From the NCBI RefSeq assembly GCF_963678635.1, contig NW_026971149.1, positions 122,001-186,000 of the forward strand: 64,000 nucleotides of DNA. The letters run 5' to 3'. Every line of letters begins with the position of its first letter. Position 1 is the stretch's first letter. The translations under genes were made by a program, and so were the position numbers. Below are positions 55,933 through 64,000 of the stretch, piece by piece. This DNA comes from Symsagittifera roscoffensis (taxonomy: Eukaryota; Xenacoelomorpha; Acoela; Convolutidae). The notes below the pieces were generated by a model, which made no database searches, was not told where the DNA came from, and saw only the letters and a list, made by a program, of their open reading frames with translations.

Positions 55933-57836
55933 CTGTGTGTGTACCTGAGAGGAGTGAGGCTATGGCTGCAATGAGGAATGAGAAAATGACTCCTGGACCT
56001 GCCATCTGTCTGGCCACCATTCCAGCCACCACATACATCCCAGTGCCCACACAACTGCCCACTCCCAGAGACACCAAGTCCACAGTAGTCAGACATCTAA
56101 CACACACAATAAACACTCATTCTAAACCTATGTTATCATCATGTATCCAGAAGTAAATATTTCATCCTGTTCGTTCCCCTCCTAATTCAGTCAGCCTTGT
56201 TTTGTGCTATCGCTTAGGAAAAGTGATGAGTTTCTTACACTCAAACTACTTTTCGCCACTTAACTTCTTGTTTCTGCCGGGATACTTAAACAAACTCGAT
56301 CTGTATCAGCATGTGGATTTTGGGTTTCGCGCTAGAATGCGAGTTCTTGTTTTTCTTTCAGTTGAATGAAAAAAGCCTTAAGGACTGTTCTAGCGTTGCC
56401 TCTTTTCTGATTGCTCGCTAGACCATGTATAACAAATGGGCATTTCAATTTAGAAAAGAAGCGCGCAAGAGGCATAAAATGCAGATTAGGCCATCACAAA
56501 TTTGTTTCTGTTTCTCTTCGGAATCCATTAATGTTTCCTCTCTTCACATTTCCATTTATTCCCCCCTGGGATTCCGGCAAATGTCTGGCGCAGCTGTGGC
56601 TTAAAAGTACAGCTTCACTGGGAAAAAGAAATGATTTATTTTGGTGCCCAGAAGGAGCAGGAACTGCGGTACTTAATCGAAAAAAAACTCCAAGTTGTAC
56701 AGAAGTTACACATTAAAAGTGAAATACTTTTTATAACATTAACCCATAAAAGAGAAATCATGATATGTATTTATACTTGTAGTCAGTTACTGTTATATTC
56801 ATATTTATTGGCACTGTGTCATTTTTTAAATCATACTTTTAGCAAATCCCTCTGAGAAAAGACAGTGTTTTATAATTAGCCTGAAGTAAAATAGGTTGTT
56901 TTGTGGAGTGAACACAGAGTCTGTTGTTGGCAGAGTGATTGCCCTGCCCTGTTGTTGTCCGCATGGGTTCTTTCTCTCACTCGGATTAGGTTAAGTGGCT
57001 CACAGAGATGGTAAACAAGTGTTTGCTCTGAAAGTATTCACTGGCCTGTTTCATAAGGAAGCACTGACTCCTCTGAAAGTGGTCAGTTGTTGATAAGTGG
57101 AAGGATTGTTCTGGTATCTATACCAGTCCACAAGACAAATATGGATGTTTTTCATATATTCTTAACATCAAAACAACTGACAAAAGCACATAAGGTGATG
57201 ATAAGATAGGAAGATAGATGTGGATTTAGACCCTCAAGGATTTCATTTGACCCCCTCGCCACCAAAATAGTTCTCCCTTTGCTACTATCCTACAACATCT
57301 AATGCACTTCAAAATCCGGCTCAAAATACCGATAATTTCAGGGCGAGTCGTTCGCCCAAAAACGCTACTTTTGTCAAATTTTTTCAAAAAATTCCCAACA
57401 AAATTTCGAACTGTTGTAGATAAAAATCTGGTTGCTGCGCAGAAAATGAAAACGAATAATGGTCTATAGACTGTTTCAAGTGAGCTGGGAGGGAATTCAA
57501 TCTGTCCACCCGAAGAACATCAACGAAGAAGGTCCACACAAATAGTATTCCTAGTCCTCTCACCATATTTCGTTTGTGTGGCCTACTCATAATTTTTCTG
57601 ACTGAATCTAGTTTGATTTATCCGAAATCAGGATCTATTCCATAGTTAACCTCTGCTTGTTTTGAATAAGTAACGCGTGCGAGGGAGGGGTGTTGATGGC
57701 AACTGAGAACTGACTTGTTGAATTTGGAGGATGAGGTGAGGGGTGCCTCTTCGGCTACGTCGTTCATCGGCTTCTTGCGCAGCAGTCTCTGTCTCATCAT
57801 GCGCATGTTGTCCCCACTCAACACAGAGGCCGCCAT
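43730..57836 (-). CDS. SLC7A14-like: SLC7A14-like cationic amino acid transporter gene, nine coding exons (3' end missing)
   Basis: Nine exons in consistent phase give about 635 residues of an APC-superfamily transporter. The [31 protein letters not shown] and [19 protein letters not shown] segments and the [19 protein letters not shown] stretch match the CAT group. The wording is closest to SLC7A14, a vertebrate lysosomal-membrane member. The N-terminal start is ATG 57836, just behind an acceptor (TTTGTAG), so a 5' non-coding exon lies upstream. Exon 8 encodes a long polar loop. Exon 9 ends in phase 1 after VRFVVWMAI; the last exon(s) with the final membrane segment are not found in the window. 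Intron 6 holds copy 3 of the retroelement. Order on minus strand: 57836 to 43730. Confidence 0.9.
44393..44893 (-). CDS. SLC7A14-like coding exon 8 (long polar loop)
   Basis: [11 protein letters not shown] begins a ~100-residue polar loop rich in Gln, Gly and Asp, then [16 protein letters not shown] and two membrane segments. The loop position and the ARVYLG-like segment favour SLC7A14 over SLC7A1-3. Ends at GG|GTGAAC, phase 2. Confidence 0.88.
45365..45526 (-). CDS. SLC7A14-like coding exon 7
   Basis: [18 protein letters not shown] and [18 protein letters not shown]; acceptor TTTGACAG, donor CAG|GTCAGC, phase 2. It lies 125 bp beyond the left LTR of copy 3. Confidence 0.9.
45650..46059 (-). 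repeat. 3' LTR of copy 3
   Basis: 410 bp, reversed, TG...CA ends when read on the minus strand; left duplication CAAA. Confidence 0.93.
46060..46967 (-). other. 3' non-coding region remnant of copy 3
   Basis: Corresponds to about 42042-42955 of copy 2, including the doubled CCTAACCCACC words and the A-box-like stretch (plus strand about 46725-46800). The plus strand carries the shorter form (46112-46480) of the antisense ORF, ended by TGA. Confidence 0.7.
46968..47729 (-). pseudogene. gag: gag 5' fragment of copy 3 (253 codons, fused to 3' region)
   Basis: The N-terminal extension of Gag is open for 253 codons and then runs into the deletion junction, ending LKG and a stop. It lacks the gag domain and the zinc knuckle. 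It overlaps ORF B by 26 nt, as in the other copies. Confidence 0.85.
47704..48171 (-). CDS. ORF B, 155 residues (copy 3)
   Basis: Open over the full length with a few substitutions relative to copies 1 and 2. It remains intact although this element has lost all enzymes. Confidence 0.6.
   Translation of the reverse strand: MSFKNLGNKQRIVLHNCEIDNKKYDLVITPHTQTVGYIRTKRQTLKRKIITKQRQITRKRFSKNRNAFSESETSSLDELYKLKESIDKNCPIHDQLYFSDSETTSNSSKRGKRRIKKQYKHKPVHLYNWNQPIRHIDNYILTVIKRKNELNTHPR
48172..49097 (-). promoter_or_regulatory. Structured leader of copy 3
   Basis: Same hairpin modules, reversed. One module reads GAACC-TTGT-GGTTC here, which pairs better than in copies 1 and 2. Confidence 0.6.
49098..49331 (-). 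CDS. ORF A, 77 residues (copy 3)
   Basis: Open over the full length with about nine substitutions (starts [11 protein letters not shown]). Arg-rich centre kept. Confidence 0.5.
   Translation of the reverse strand: MLHDDNLIEMSLRLNRSKPIFRTIRELPGIARRPRTRDDIRQSRNLPYSYMIVRQKPTQTFVFRVLLAMNLDFHLQT
49419..49828 (-). repeat. 5' LTR of copy 3
   Basis: 410 bp. The primer-binding site follows on the minus strand from 49416; right duplication CAAA at 49829-49832. Confidence 0.93.
50211..50395 (-). CDS. SLC7A14-like coding exon 6, with probable GC donor
   Basis: [16 protein letters not shown]..., [20 protein letters not shown]. The 3' end CAG|GCATGT gives a GC-AG intron; only this end keeps the phase (AG + T) with exon 7 and the family reading [12 protein letters not shown]. 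No GT nearby fits. Confidence 0.85.
52101..52228. repeat. Degenerate minisatellite based on ACAAAACAGTCC
   Basis: About eight imperfect units of the form ACAAAACAGTCCCAT, some shortened to AAAATAGTCC or AAATTGTCC. Confidence 0.7.
53466..53545. repeat. Two 40-bp direct repeats
   Basis: CGATTTTAGTATGAAAAAAG repeats at 53506 with the following ~20 bases also shared; a third start (CGATTTTA) lies at 53546. Confidence 0.7.
53650..53826. repeat. ATCGATTTAAA-rich stretch
   Basis: Many overlapping copies and near-copies of AAATCGATTTAAA, itself almost palindromic. Confidence 0.6.
54177..54347 (-). CDS. SLC7A14-like coding exon 5
   Basis: [20 protein letters not shown] then [13 protein letters not shown]; 171 nt, phase 0 at both ends, donor ATG|GTAAGA. 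Confidence 0.92.
54602..54810 (-). CDS. SLC7A14-like coding exon 4
   Basis: [15 protein letters not shown]..., the membrane segment with [21 protein letters not shown], ends LPYGASG in phase 0 at donor GTAGGC. Confidence 0.88.
54859..54893. repeat. (GA)n microsatellite
   Basis: Run of AG/GA dinucleotides with a few interruptions, in intron 3. Confidence 0.9.
55228..55461 (-). CDS. SLC7A14-like coding exon 3
   Basis: [19 protein letters not shown] through the [19 protein letters not shown] segment; acceptor TTAG|GC, donor G|GTAAG, phase 1. Confidence 0.9.
55516..55690. mobile_element. Candidate fold-back/MITE element in intron 2
   Basis: Left end CCGGGGTCAAGGTGCTCC and the reverse complement of the right end CCCTGGTCGAGGTGCTCG match at about 24 of 31 positions including a shared inner GTTTCGA. 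Total 175 bp. I do not see a target duplication, so class is open. Confidence 0.45.
55859..55942. repeat. (GT)n microsatellite next to exon 2 donor
   Basis: About 40 GT units with a few interruptions; it directly abuts the donor of coding exon 2 (minus-strand reading CA repeats). Confidence 0.95.
55945..56096 (-). CDS. SLC7A14-like coding exon 2
   Basis: First membrane region: [14 protein letters not shown] and [20 protein letters not shown]. Donor CAG|GTAC beside a (GT)n run; phase 1. Confidence 0.9.
56097..57714. other. Intron 1 of the SLC7A14-like gene
   Basis: 1.6 kb; no repeat family or further exon recognised. Confidence 0.5.
57715..57836 (-). CDS. SLC7A14-like coding exon 1
   Basis: Cytoplasmic N-terminus with a basic cluster ([12 protein letters not shown]). 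Ends in phase 2 at donor GTCAGT. An acceptor directly before the ATG suggests an upstream UTR exon. Confidence 0.8.
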
Positions 57837-57988
57837 GTCTACAAAGCAGACAGCTCAGTTGGACGAAAACAAAGAACAAGCACAATGAAACAAACAGATA
57901 AAAACCACGAAGAGCCGCCATGTAGTTGTACCAGTTTCTATATCAGCGCATTTAATGAGTGCAACTAGAATATATTGAGTGTTGTAAA

Positions 57989-58144
57989 CAGGGGCGGATT
58001 TAGGGGGGGGGGGGGGGGGGGGGGTTGGCGGACGTTCCTTTTCTTCAGGGATTCGACCCCCTGCCGACCCAAAGGGTCGCCCCTTTGGTACCTTTTAAGA
58101 AACCCATATCCGGCCCCCTCGAAAAAATCCTACATCCGGCCCTG
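57989..58144. mobile_element. hAT-type MITE with perfect 8-bp target duplication
   Basis: Terminal inverted repeats CAGGGGCGGATTTAGG (left) and CAGGGCCGGATGTAGG (right, reverse complement) bound a 156-bp element. GTTGTAAA occurs directly on both sides (57981-57988 and 58145-58152). CAGGG ends and an 8-bp duplication are typical of the hAT superfamily. The left end runs into a 22-G homopolymer (58003-58024). No transposase is encoded. Confidence 0.88.
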
Positions 58145-58152
58145 GTTGTAAA

Positions 58153-58477
58153 GAAAAATTTTCTCTTAAGAATGAGAAAAAATGTTTTGATCAAGGATAG
58201 CAGGTGTCTGTGCCAGTGGTACACAATTTTTTGACCACGTAATGACCTGGAAAAAGAATCTTTAAGAAAAACTATTAAAAGCGGGAAAATTTTTGAAAAC
58301 GTTTTTCAAAATTGTTCAAGCATTCTTAGTGTAACAATCGAAATTATAATTTGAGCTTCCATTTTCAGCAAAAGTTTAATTATATATGGTGAAACAAAAT
58401 AAATCATTTGGAAGTGCCTCTTTTTGTGGGCAAACGTGCCCTCTTCCAACAAATAACGTCAGCAAAAGAAATAAAAC
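58153..58477. other. Host DNA between the MITE and copy 4
   Basis: No gene seen; it may contain promoter or 5' UTR sequence of the SLC7A14-like gene, but no element is recognisable. Confidence 0.4.
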
Positions 58478-58887
58478 TGGAACCTGATCTAAACTACATT
58501 TTATGATTGGATAAATTAGATATTTTACCAATGTAAAGTATTTAATATTAACCAATCATGATCCATCTAACTAACAATCCACTTATTTGTAAGTGCTGAA
58601 ATTACTTGTAATTTCAGCACCAGAGAGATTTGAATTTAACTTAGAAATTAGTTGAACTCTCCCGAGTACTTCAGCAGCCGCAATAAACCAGTATACCCTA
58701 GATCTATTGAGCCTAGCAGAGACTAGTTAAACAACCTGAGACTAGATAGTATAAGAGTAAGATTAGGATCGGTATTAGACTAAGAAGTTGCACGAATCTA
58801 TCCGGCCGAAAATAAGATAGCGTGACGAGCAGACGGTGTACCCTATCCGAAATTACTCTATGAGTTATACACTTCGGTCCTAACTCA
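58478..58887 (+). repeat. 5' LTR of copy 4 (410 bp)
   Basis: TG...CA ends, nearly identical to the copy 2 3' LTR. The primer-binding site starts at 58890. Confidence 0.95.
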
Positions 58888-58974
58888 TCTGGTGCGACCA
58901 TAAGTCTCGAACAAGACCTTAATAGCTTAGCATTAACCAATAATAGATTAGAAATTAGACAAAACATTTACAAA

Positions 58975-59208
58975 ATGTTATACGACAATAATTTAATCGA
59001 AATGTCTCTACGACTCAATAGATCAAAGCCAATATTCCGAACGATAACAGAACTACCCGGAATTGGAAGAAGACCTCGAACCAGAGACGACATACGACAA
59101 AGCAGAAACTTACCATATAGTTATATGATAGTTCGGCAAAAGCCAGAACAAACTTTTGTATTTAGAATACTACTAGCAATGAATTTAGATTTTCATTTGC
59201 AAACATAA
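58975..59208 (+). CDS. ORF A, 77 residues (copy 4)
   Basis: Open over the full length; one residue (K for E at about position 18) differs from copy 2. Confidence 0.55.
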   Translation: MLYDNNLIEMSLRLNRSKPIFRTITELPGIGRRPRTRDDIRQSRNLPYSYMIVRQKPEQTFVFRILLAMNLDFHLQT

Positions 59209-60136
59209 AATTTTGAAGTCAATCTTCAAAATCATTTCAGGTGCTAAACAAAATTATTAATATACAATAACGATTGATAAAAAGATCTCAGATCGTTTTC
59301 CAAAATTCTGCAGTAATATACAAAACATGTTTGAAAAATATTTATTGAAAAATAAAAATAAAAATTAGTAGCATGACAATAAATGATTAGTAATTATAAA
59401 TCATCCTGTTGTTCCAGCTTCATCGCCTAAACATAACAGCAATCATAAGCTCACTAACATCATAAAAATACTAAATCTATTCTTTACACAAATTTAAAAC
59501 ATTTTAAACTTAAATTCACTTAATTTTAAAATCAGATCATCAAGGCTTATCCTTGGATCTTAAATCATTTTCTATTTAATTAAATTTAAAACTTGATCAT
59601 CAAGGCCTATCCTTTGATCAAAAAGAACAACTTTGTTCTCCCCCACCCACTTAAACGAGTGTCTAACGACCTCAAACGTCGATTCACTATCCAACCCTTT
59701 CTAAAAACCCAGGACTAATAGAAATTTTTGAACAAAACTAATCATTCAAATTAGGATAAACAGTGAAGAACTTCGGTTATTCATCCTTCACTTGATCCCC
59801 CCTCTTACCAGACCCAGGATAAATCTTAAACTTAGTAAGTTTAAAATAGTATGTAACGAACTACTCGCGTTCTAATTATACCTGAACCTTGTGGATCGAT
59901 TTACTATTCTCCAACCCTGAACACAATCACTACCCTTAAGTAAGATTAAGTAAGTTAACACCTTAGCTTATACTAGCCACGAGAAAGTATAAAATCATTC
60001 TTCGGAATCGATATACTTTTCTCCCCAACCCTGAACAAATAGACCCAGGTTAGGCTAACAAAAAAATCGTAAGGACTAACAGTTTAAGCAAATAGAAATC
60101 ATTTAACAACCTTTTGCATCCGTCATCCTAAACCTT
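59209..60136 (+). promoter_or_regulatory. Structured leader of copy 4
   Basis: Same modules as copy 2, including both hairpin repeats (one arm mutated, CCTTTGATC) and the TTCG-loop hairpin; AUG-free before ORF B. Confidence 0.6.
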
Positions 60137-60604
60137 ATGTCATTTAAAAACCTAGGAAATAAACAAACAATCGTTTTACACAATTGTGAAATAAATAACA
60201 AAAAATACGACCTTGTAATCACACCTCATACACAAACAGTTGGATACATTAGAACAAAACGACAAACATTAAAGAGAAAAATACTAACTAAACAAAGACA
60301 AATAACACGAAAAAGATTTTCAAAAAATTGAAACGCATTTTCAGAATCAGAAACCAACAGTTTAGACGAACTTTATAAACTAAAAGAATCAATAGATAAA
60401 AATTGCCCAATTCACGATCAATTATATTTCTCTGACTCAGAAACAACTTCAAATTCATCAAAAAGAGGAAAAAGAAGAATAATAAAGCAGTATAAACACA
60501 AACCAGTACATTTATACAATTGGAATCAACCAATTAGACACATTGATAATTACATATTAACAGTCATCGAACGAAAAAATGAGCTCAACGCACACCCCAG
60601 GTGA
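60137..60604 (+). pseudogene. ORF B of copy 4, stopped after 64 codons
   Basis: CGA has become TGA at 60329-60331. Downstream of it the frame stays open to the normal end. Because gag remains open in this copy, loss of B may be recent, or B may not be needed in cis. Confidence 0.8.
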
Positions 60605-63600
60605 AGAAAGTCCAGATGATGATGATATTTTCCCCTTTATCGTAGACGCAACCACTGATAGAGGACAGCATATATTCTGCAAAAATTTACTCTTAAATTT
60701 GTTTGAACCCGGAATCAGTCCATGTAAAACAGAGTTCCCAGATGTAAAAATCAAAAGACAAATTATCGATCACTATCTAAAAGATATATGTAACCTAACA
60801 CAACAATACGGAATCTACTCCATAGAATTCAGCTCACCAAACCAGAATCACAGTAAATATATAATTCAAACAGACGACCTTGATTTAGAATTCTCAAAAA
60901 TATTCTCAGAATATATAAAAAGCATCCAATATAATAACTCACAAAGAGCAAACTCCATATTCACCAATGAAGTTTTTGCGATAATATATAGTTACATCTC
61001 AATATTAGAAAACGAAATCCAGATACCAAATGTCTCACCAACAGAAACATCTAAACATATAAGAGTACGACATGAAATCACACTACTCTCTAGTTTTCTA
61101 AATATAATTAAAGAAAATTTCACGAAAGATGAAGTTTCACAACATACAAAACACGACTTACAAAAAATCTTGGCATGGTTCATAATAGATTATTTCACAC
61201 ATAATATTGATTTAATTTCACAAGCAAGAAAAAACTTTAGACCCCAAAACTCTAACGATGATACTGCCATCACAGAACAATCAGACTATGTTTGGGACCC
61301 CGAATGGTCTCATCCCGCATTCATAAACTTCCCACAATCAATCTCAAGTCAAGCAATAAGTACGATATCTTATGTAAGAGATTATGTACGAGTAATACCA
61401 TTAACCATTGATGCAACACCATTAAACTATAATACATTTTTACCCGATATGCAAAATAATAGTTTAAACTCTACAGTCATACACAATGAAAACCTCAATG
61501 GAACTAGGAATCTTACTCAACAAGATATCCAGACACCATCACACTTCATAAATGAAGAAATCGTACACACAACAACTACACAACAAAGTATTTCACCAAT
61601 ACGTCCAAACTTAACAACACCAAGAAATACAAATTCTTCACAAACACAGGTAACATTACAATCAACCGTTAAACCTTCGGTTGCCCCAAAATATTCACAC
61701 ATGGATTACCAAACATACAGACCCATGACAATACCGCCAAAAACACGCAAAACGTTCACTAGAAACAACTTTGCAGACCATAATTATAATTACACACATC
61801 CATCAAAAACAAATTATCAACCACGAAAAAATTTTAGTAATTATACAAGATCTCAAAACTGGGATAACCCAATGGCACCACCTAATTCAGTAAATTTCCA
61901 CACAAATTTACATCCTCCACAGGATCGTAGTGAAAACTATCCATTTTTTCAACAAAATAAAAATAAAAAACAAACATCTTATCAAATGGATTACTTATCC
62001 TCAGATGATGATTTCTTACAACCAGATATATTTACACCCAATAATCAAGAATATCGTGGACAAGGAATACAGAAACCACATACATATCATAGAATTTTTT
62101 CTCCACAACCAATAGATACACAAATTCAACAACCAATTCAACAACAAAACCCAATTAATAAATCTTTTCAACCAATTCAGCAACAAAACCCAATGATTGC
62201 AAACTCTTACCAACCAGCACAAATGCAAAATGAAATACCACTCCCATATTATCTTCAACAACACGAAATAACAAGAAATCAACTTTCAAATTTTTCTCAA
62301 ATGCCAAATGCAGCAGAATCATTACAAATGACGATGAATCCATACCTTATGGGTGGATCATCAATAACATCAAATAAACCTTTAATGGTATTCACAGGAA
62401 CAGACCCTGAATATTCTGTAGAAGACTATTTAAATGCAGTCACAGCAAATTTGATTTTAAATATAGGACCTGAACCAATTAATACGCCACTACATCAAAA
62501 CTGGATACATCGACGCACAGCGTTAATACAAACAACTCTAGATGGCGCAGCCCAAAAATGGTTTTCAGTATTGCCTATAGAAATAAAATCAAATTGGAAA
62601 AGATTTACACAAGAATTTTCAAAAATGTTTGACTCCGAAAGAAACAAACAACAACAAAGAGTTTTATGTAATGAAATTCGCAGATTACCAAACGAAACCA
62701 ACAAGCAATTAGCAGTACGAATCGAAACACTAGTTCGAAAAGCATATTCATTAAATACACATGATTATAAAAACACAAAGATGACAGAAATCTTAATGAT
62801 GACCTTAACACCACAATTAAGGAAAATAGCAATAAAAAAGAGAGCATCCCATCCTTCGTCAATTCGAGAACCCGATTTAGATTTTCGAAAACTAGTAGAC
62901 AAACTAGAACAAGCAGAAATCACAATGAAACTCGAAGAAACGGAAAATCTGAAATTACAATACGTTAACAGAATTGAAACAGCTTCCACAAATATAAATA
63001 ATATACAAGAATCAGATACAGATCTCGTTGAAAAAATCACTGAAATACTCAATATTTACGAAAAACACCCAAACTTTAAAGGCAAACCATCTTTCAAAAA
63101 ATGGTGTAATTATTGCCGACGATACGGACATAGTATTTCTGAATGTAGACAAAAACAGCAAGACAATCAAAATAAACCTCAAAAATATAAAGAACCAAAT
63201 AAATCATTCTATCAATACATGAAAAAAGATCAAAATCTACCGAACAAAACAGTCTACAGCAACAACAGTTCAGGAAAACCACTCCCGAACAATACAAATT
63301 ATACAAGAAATCAATCACCATATAACTCAAGTTATAGAGGAAGATCACCAGAACGAAGAAACACGCATAATTCATCACAACATCACTACAATAGACCAAA
63401 TAGTCGAAATAACTACTCCAGATCACATTCAAATACACAACGATTTGTTTCTAGATCTAATTCCCAATCAAGAAATAGTTATTATCCAAACAATCAATCA
63501 CGAAATTCATCATACAATAGGAATAGAAACTACTCAAATAATCGGAATAGAAGTTATTCAAACAACCGAAACCAGAATTACCCGAACAATCAATCAAGGA

Positions 63601-64000
63601 ATAACTCATATAATAGATCGAACTATAACAGACCAAACAATAATTACCAAAACAGATCGCGAAATAATTCACAAAATCGACACTCAAGTTATAATAATCG
63701 TTATAGAAATTATTCCCAATCACCACACCGGAATAATAATAACTATAATAATTCTAATAATCGCCACAGAAGTAGTACACCTAAACATCAAAGACATATT
63801 AATCAAGTACAATCTAATCCAGAAACAACATCAGACCCTCCAGGTATTGATGACACAGTAACTGATACGTTACAACTCAACCAAATAAACTGTGAATCAT
63901 CAGATTCAGAAAGCGATGCAGAAAACACTCTCTCCATCAACATGATAAAAGTCGAAAACGACTATGAACCTGTTATATATGAAGAACCTTTTTCATCACA
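60579..64000 (+). CDS. gag-pol: gag-pol of copy 4, 5' part, open to the window edge
   Basis: About 1140 codons without a stop: N-terminal extension, gag domain (Trp-containing WIHRRTALIQTTLDGAAQKW region), CCHC knuckle at about 63103-63147 and the Asn/Arg/Ser/Tyr-rich tract. All three gag stops of copy 2 and the TAG of copy 1 are sense codons here. Protease and later domains lie beyond 64000, so whether the copy is autonomous cannot be judged. Confidence 0.9.
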   Translation, partial: MSSTHTPGEESPDDDDIFPFIVDATTDRGQHIFCKNLLLNLFEPGISPCKTEFPDVKIKRQIIDHYLKDICNLTQQYGIYSIEFSSPNQNHSKYIIQTDDLDLEFSKIFSEYIKSIQYNNSQRANSIFTNEVFAIIYSYISILENEIQIPNVSPTETSKHIRVRHEITLLSSFLNIIKENFTKDEVSQHTKHDLQKILAWFIIDYFTHNIDLISQARKNFRPQNSNDDTAITEQSDYVWDPEWSHPAFINFPQSISSQAISTISYVRDYVRVIPLTIDATPLNYNTFLPDMQNNSLNSTVIHNENLNGTRNLTQQDIQTPSHFINEEIVHTTTTQQSISPIRPNLTTPRNTNSSQTQVTLQSTVKPSVAPKYSHMDYQTYRPMTIPPKTRKTFTRNNFADHNYNYTHPSKTNYQPRKNFSNYTRSQNWDNPMAPPNSVNFHTNLHPPQDRSENYPFFQQNKNKKQTSYQMDYLSSDDDFLQPDIFTPNNQEYRGQGIQKPHTYHRIFSPQPIDTQIQQPIQQQNPINKSFQPIQQQNPMIANSYQPAQMQNEIPLPYYLQQHEITRNQLSNFSQMPNAAESLQMTMNPYLMGGSSITSNKPLMVFTGTDPEYSVEDYLNAVTANLILNIGPEPINTPLHQNWIHRRTALIQTTLDGAAQKWFSVLPIEIKSNWKRFTQEFSKMFDSERNKQQQRVLCNEIRRLPNETNKQLAVRIETLVRKAYSLNTHDYKNTKMTEILMMTLTPQLRKIAIKKRASHPSSIREPDLDFRKLVDKLEQAEITMKLEETENLKLQYVNRIETASTNINNIQESDTDLVEKITEILNIYEKHPNFKGKPSFKKWCNYCRRYGHSISECRQKQQDNQNKPQKYKEPNKSFYQYMKKDQNLPNKTVYSNNSSGKPLPNNTNYTRNQSPYNSSYRGRSPERRNTHNSSQHHYNRPNSRNNYSRSHSNTQRFVSRSNSQSRNSYYPNNQSRNSSYNRNRNYSNNRNRSYSNNRNQNYPNNQSRNNSYNRSNYNRPNNNYQNRSRNNSQNRHSSYNNRYRNYSQSPHRNNNNYNNSNNRHRSSTPKHQRHINQVQSNPETTSDPPGIDDTVTDTLQLNQINCESSDSESDAENTLSINMIKVENDYEPVIYEEPFSS

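Larger units (their letters stand above)
58478..64000 (+). mobile_element. Copy 4 of the element, cut by the window end
   Basis: 5' LTR, primer site, ORF A, leader, broken ORF B and the first ~1140 codons of gag-pol, which remain open. Its sequence is closest to copy 2. The left flank is AAAC; the right side is outside the window. Confidence 0.93.

Noticed and set aside
55833-56096. His/Thr-rich ORFs across the (GT)n run
   Set aside because: Microsatellite translation plus a shadow of exon 2.
6-64000. CRISPR array or bacterial operon
   Set aside because: No regularly spaced direct repeats with unique spacers; introns, LTRs and animal transporter exons show a eukaryotic genome.

Overview
The window comes from an animal genome, most likely an invertebrate; the species cannot be read from it. 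It has AT-rich non-coding DNA, GT-AG introns and microsatellites. On the minus strand lies a multi-exon host gene resembling the SLC7A14 branch of cationic amino acid transporters. About two thirds of the window is four copies of one very large LTR retrotransposon family.

Layout: 1-3240, two diverged tandem copies of a ~1.63 kb AT-rich repeat. 3241-5258, non-coding host DNA with one doubtful exon. 5259-5281, an N gap where the 5' LTR of copy 1 should be. 5282-22426, copy 1 (+). 22427-24462, host spacer. 24463-43365, copy 2 (+), full length at 18,903 bp, with two 410-bp LTRs and a 4-bp target duplication CGAT. 43730-57836, nine coding exons of the SLC7A14-like gene (-). 45650-49828, copy 3 (-), an internally deleted 4.2 kb element with its own CAAA duplication, inside intron 6 of that gene. 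57989-58144, a hAT-type MITE with a perfect 8-bp duplication. 58478-64000, copy 4 (+), cut by the window end.

The element is Ty3/gypsy-type: one frame encodes Gag (CCHC knuckle), protease (DSG), RT (YLDD), RNase H and a DD35E integrase with a GPY module. It is also as complex as a retrovirus. Before gag come a 77-codon ORF (A), a ~0.93 kb structured leader and a 155-codon basic ORF (B) overlapping gag. After pol come a membrane ORF (D) apparently split by a 43-44 nt intron, a 377-378 codon ORF (X) with no methionine codon, an envelope-like glycoprotein ORF (871-872 codons) and a 601-602 codon ORF (E) of unknown function. X/env and env/E overlap by a few bases, and a good intron lies directly behind the stop of E. 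D, X, env and E are open in both copies 1 and 2, with many silent differences, although gag-pol is broken in both copies (RT deletion plus one stop in copy 1; four stops in copy 2). Copy 2 looks young (two LTR differences in 410). Copy 4 is open through gag to the window edge.

My candidate for an undescribed system is this accessory-gene set (A, B, D, X, E) and its apparent expression strategy: AUG-poor scanned regions, overlapping ORFs and tiny introns.
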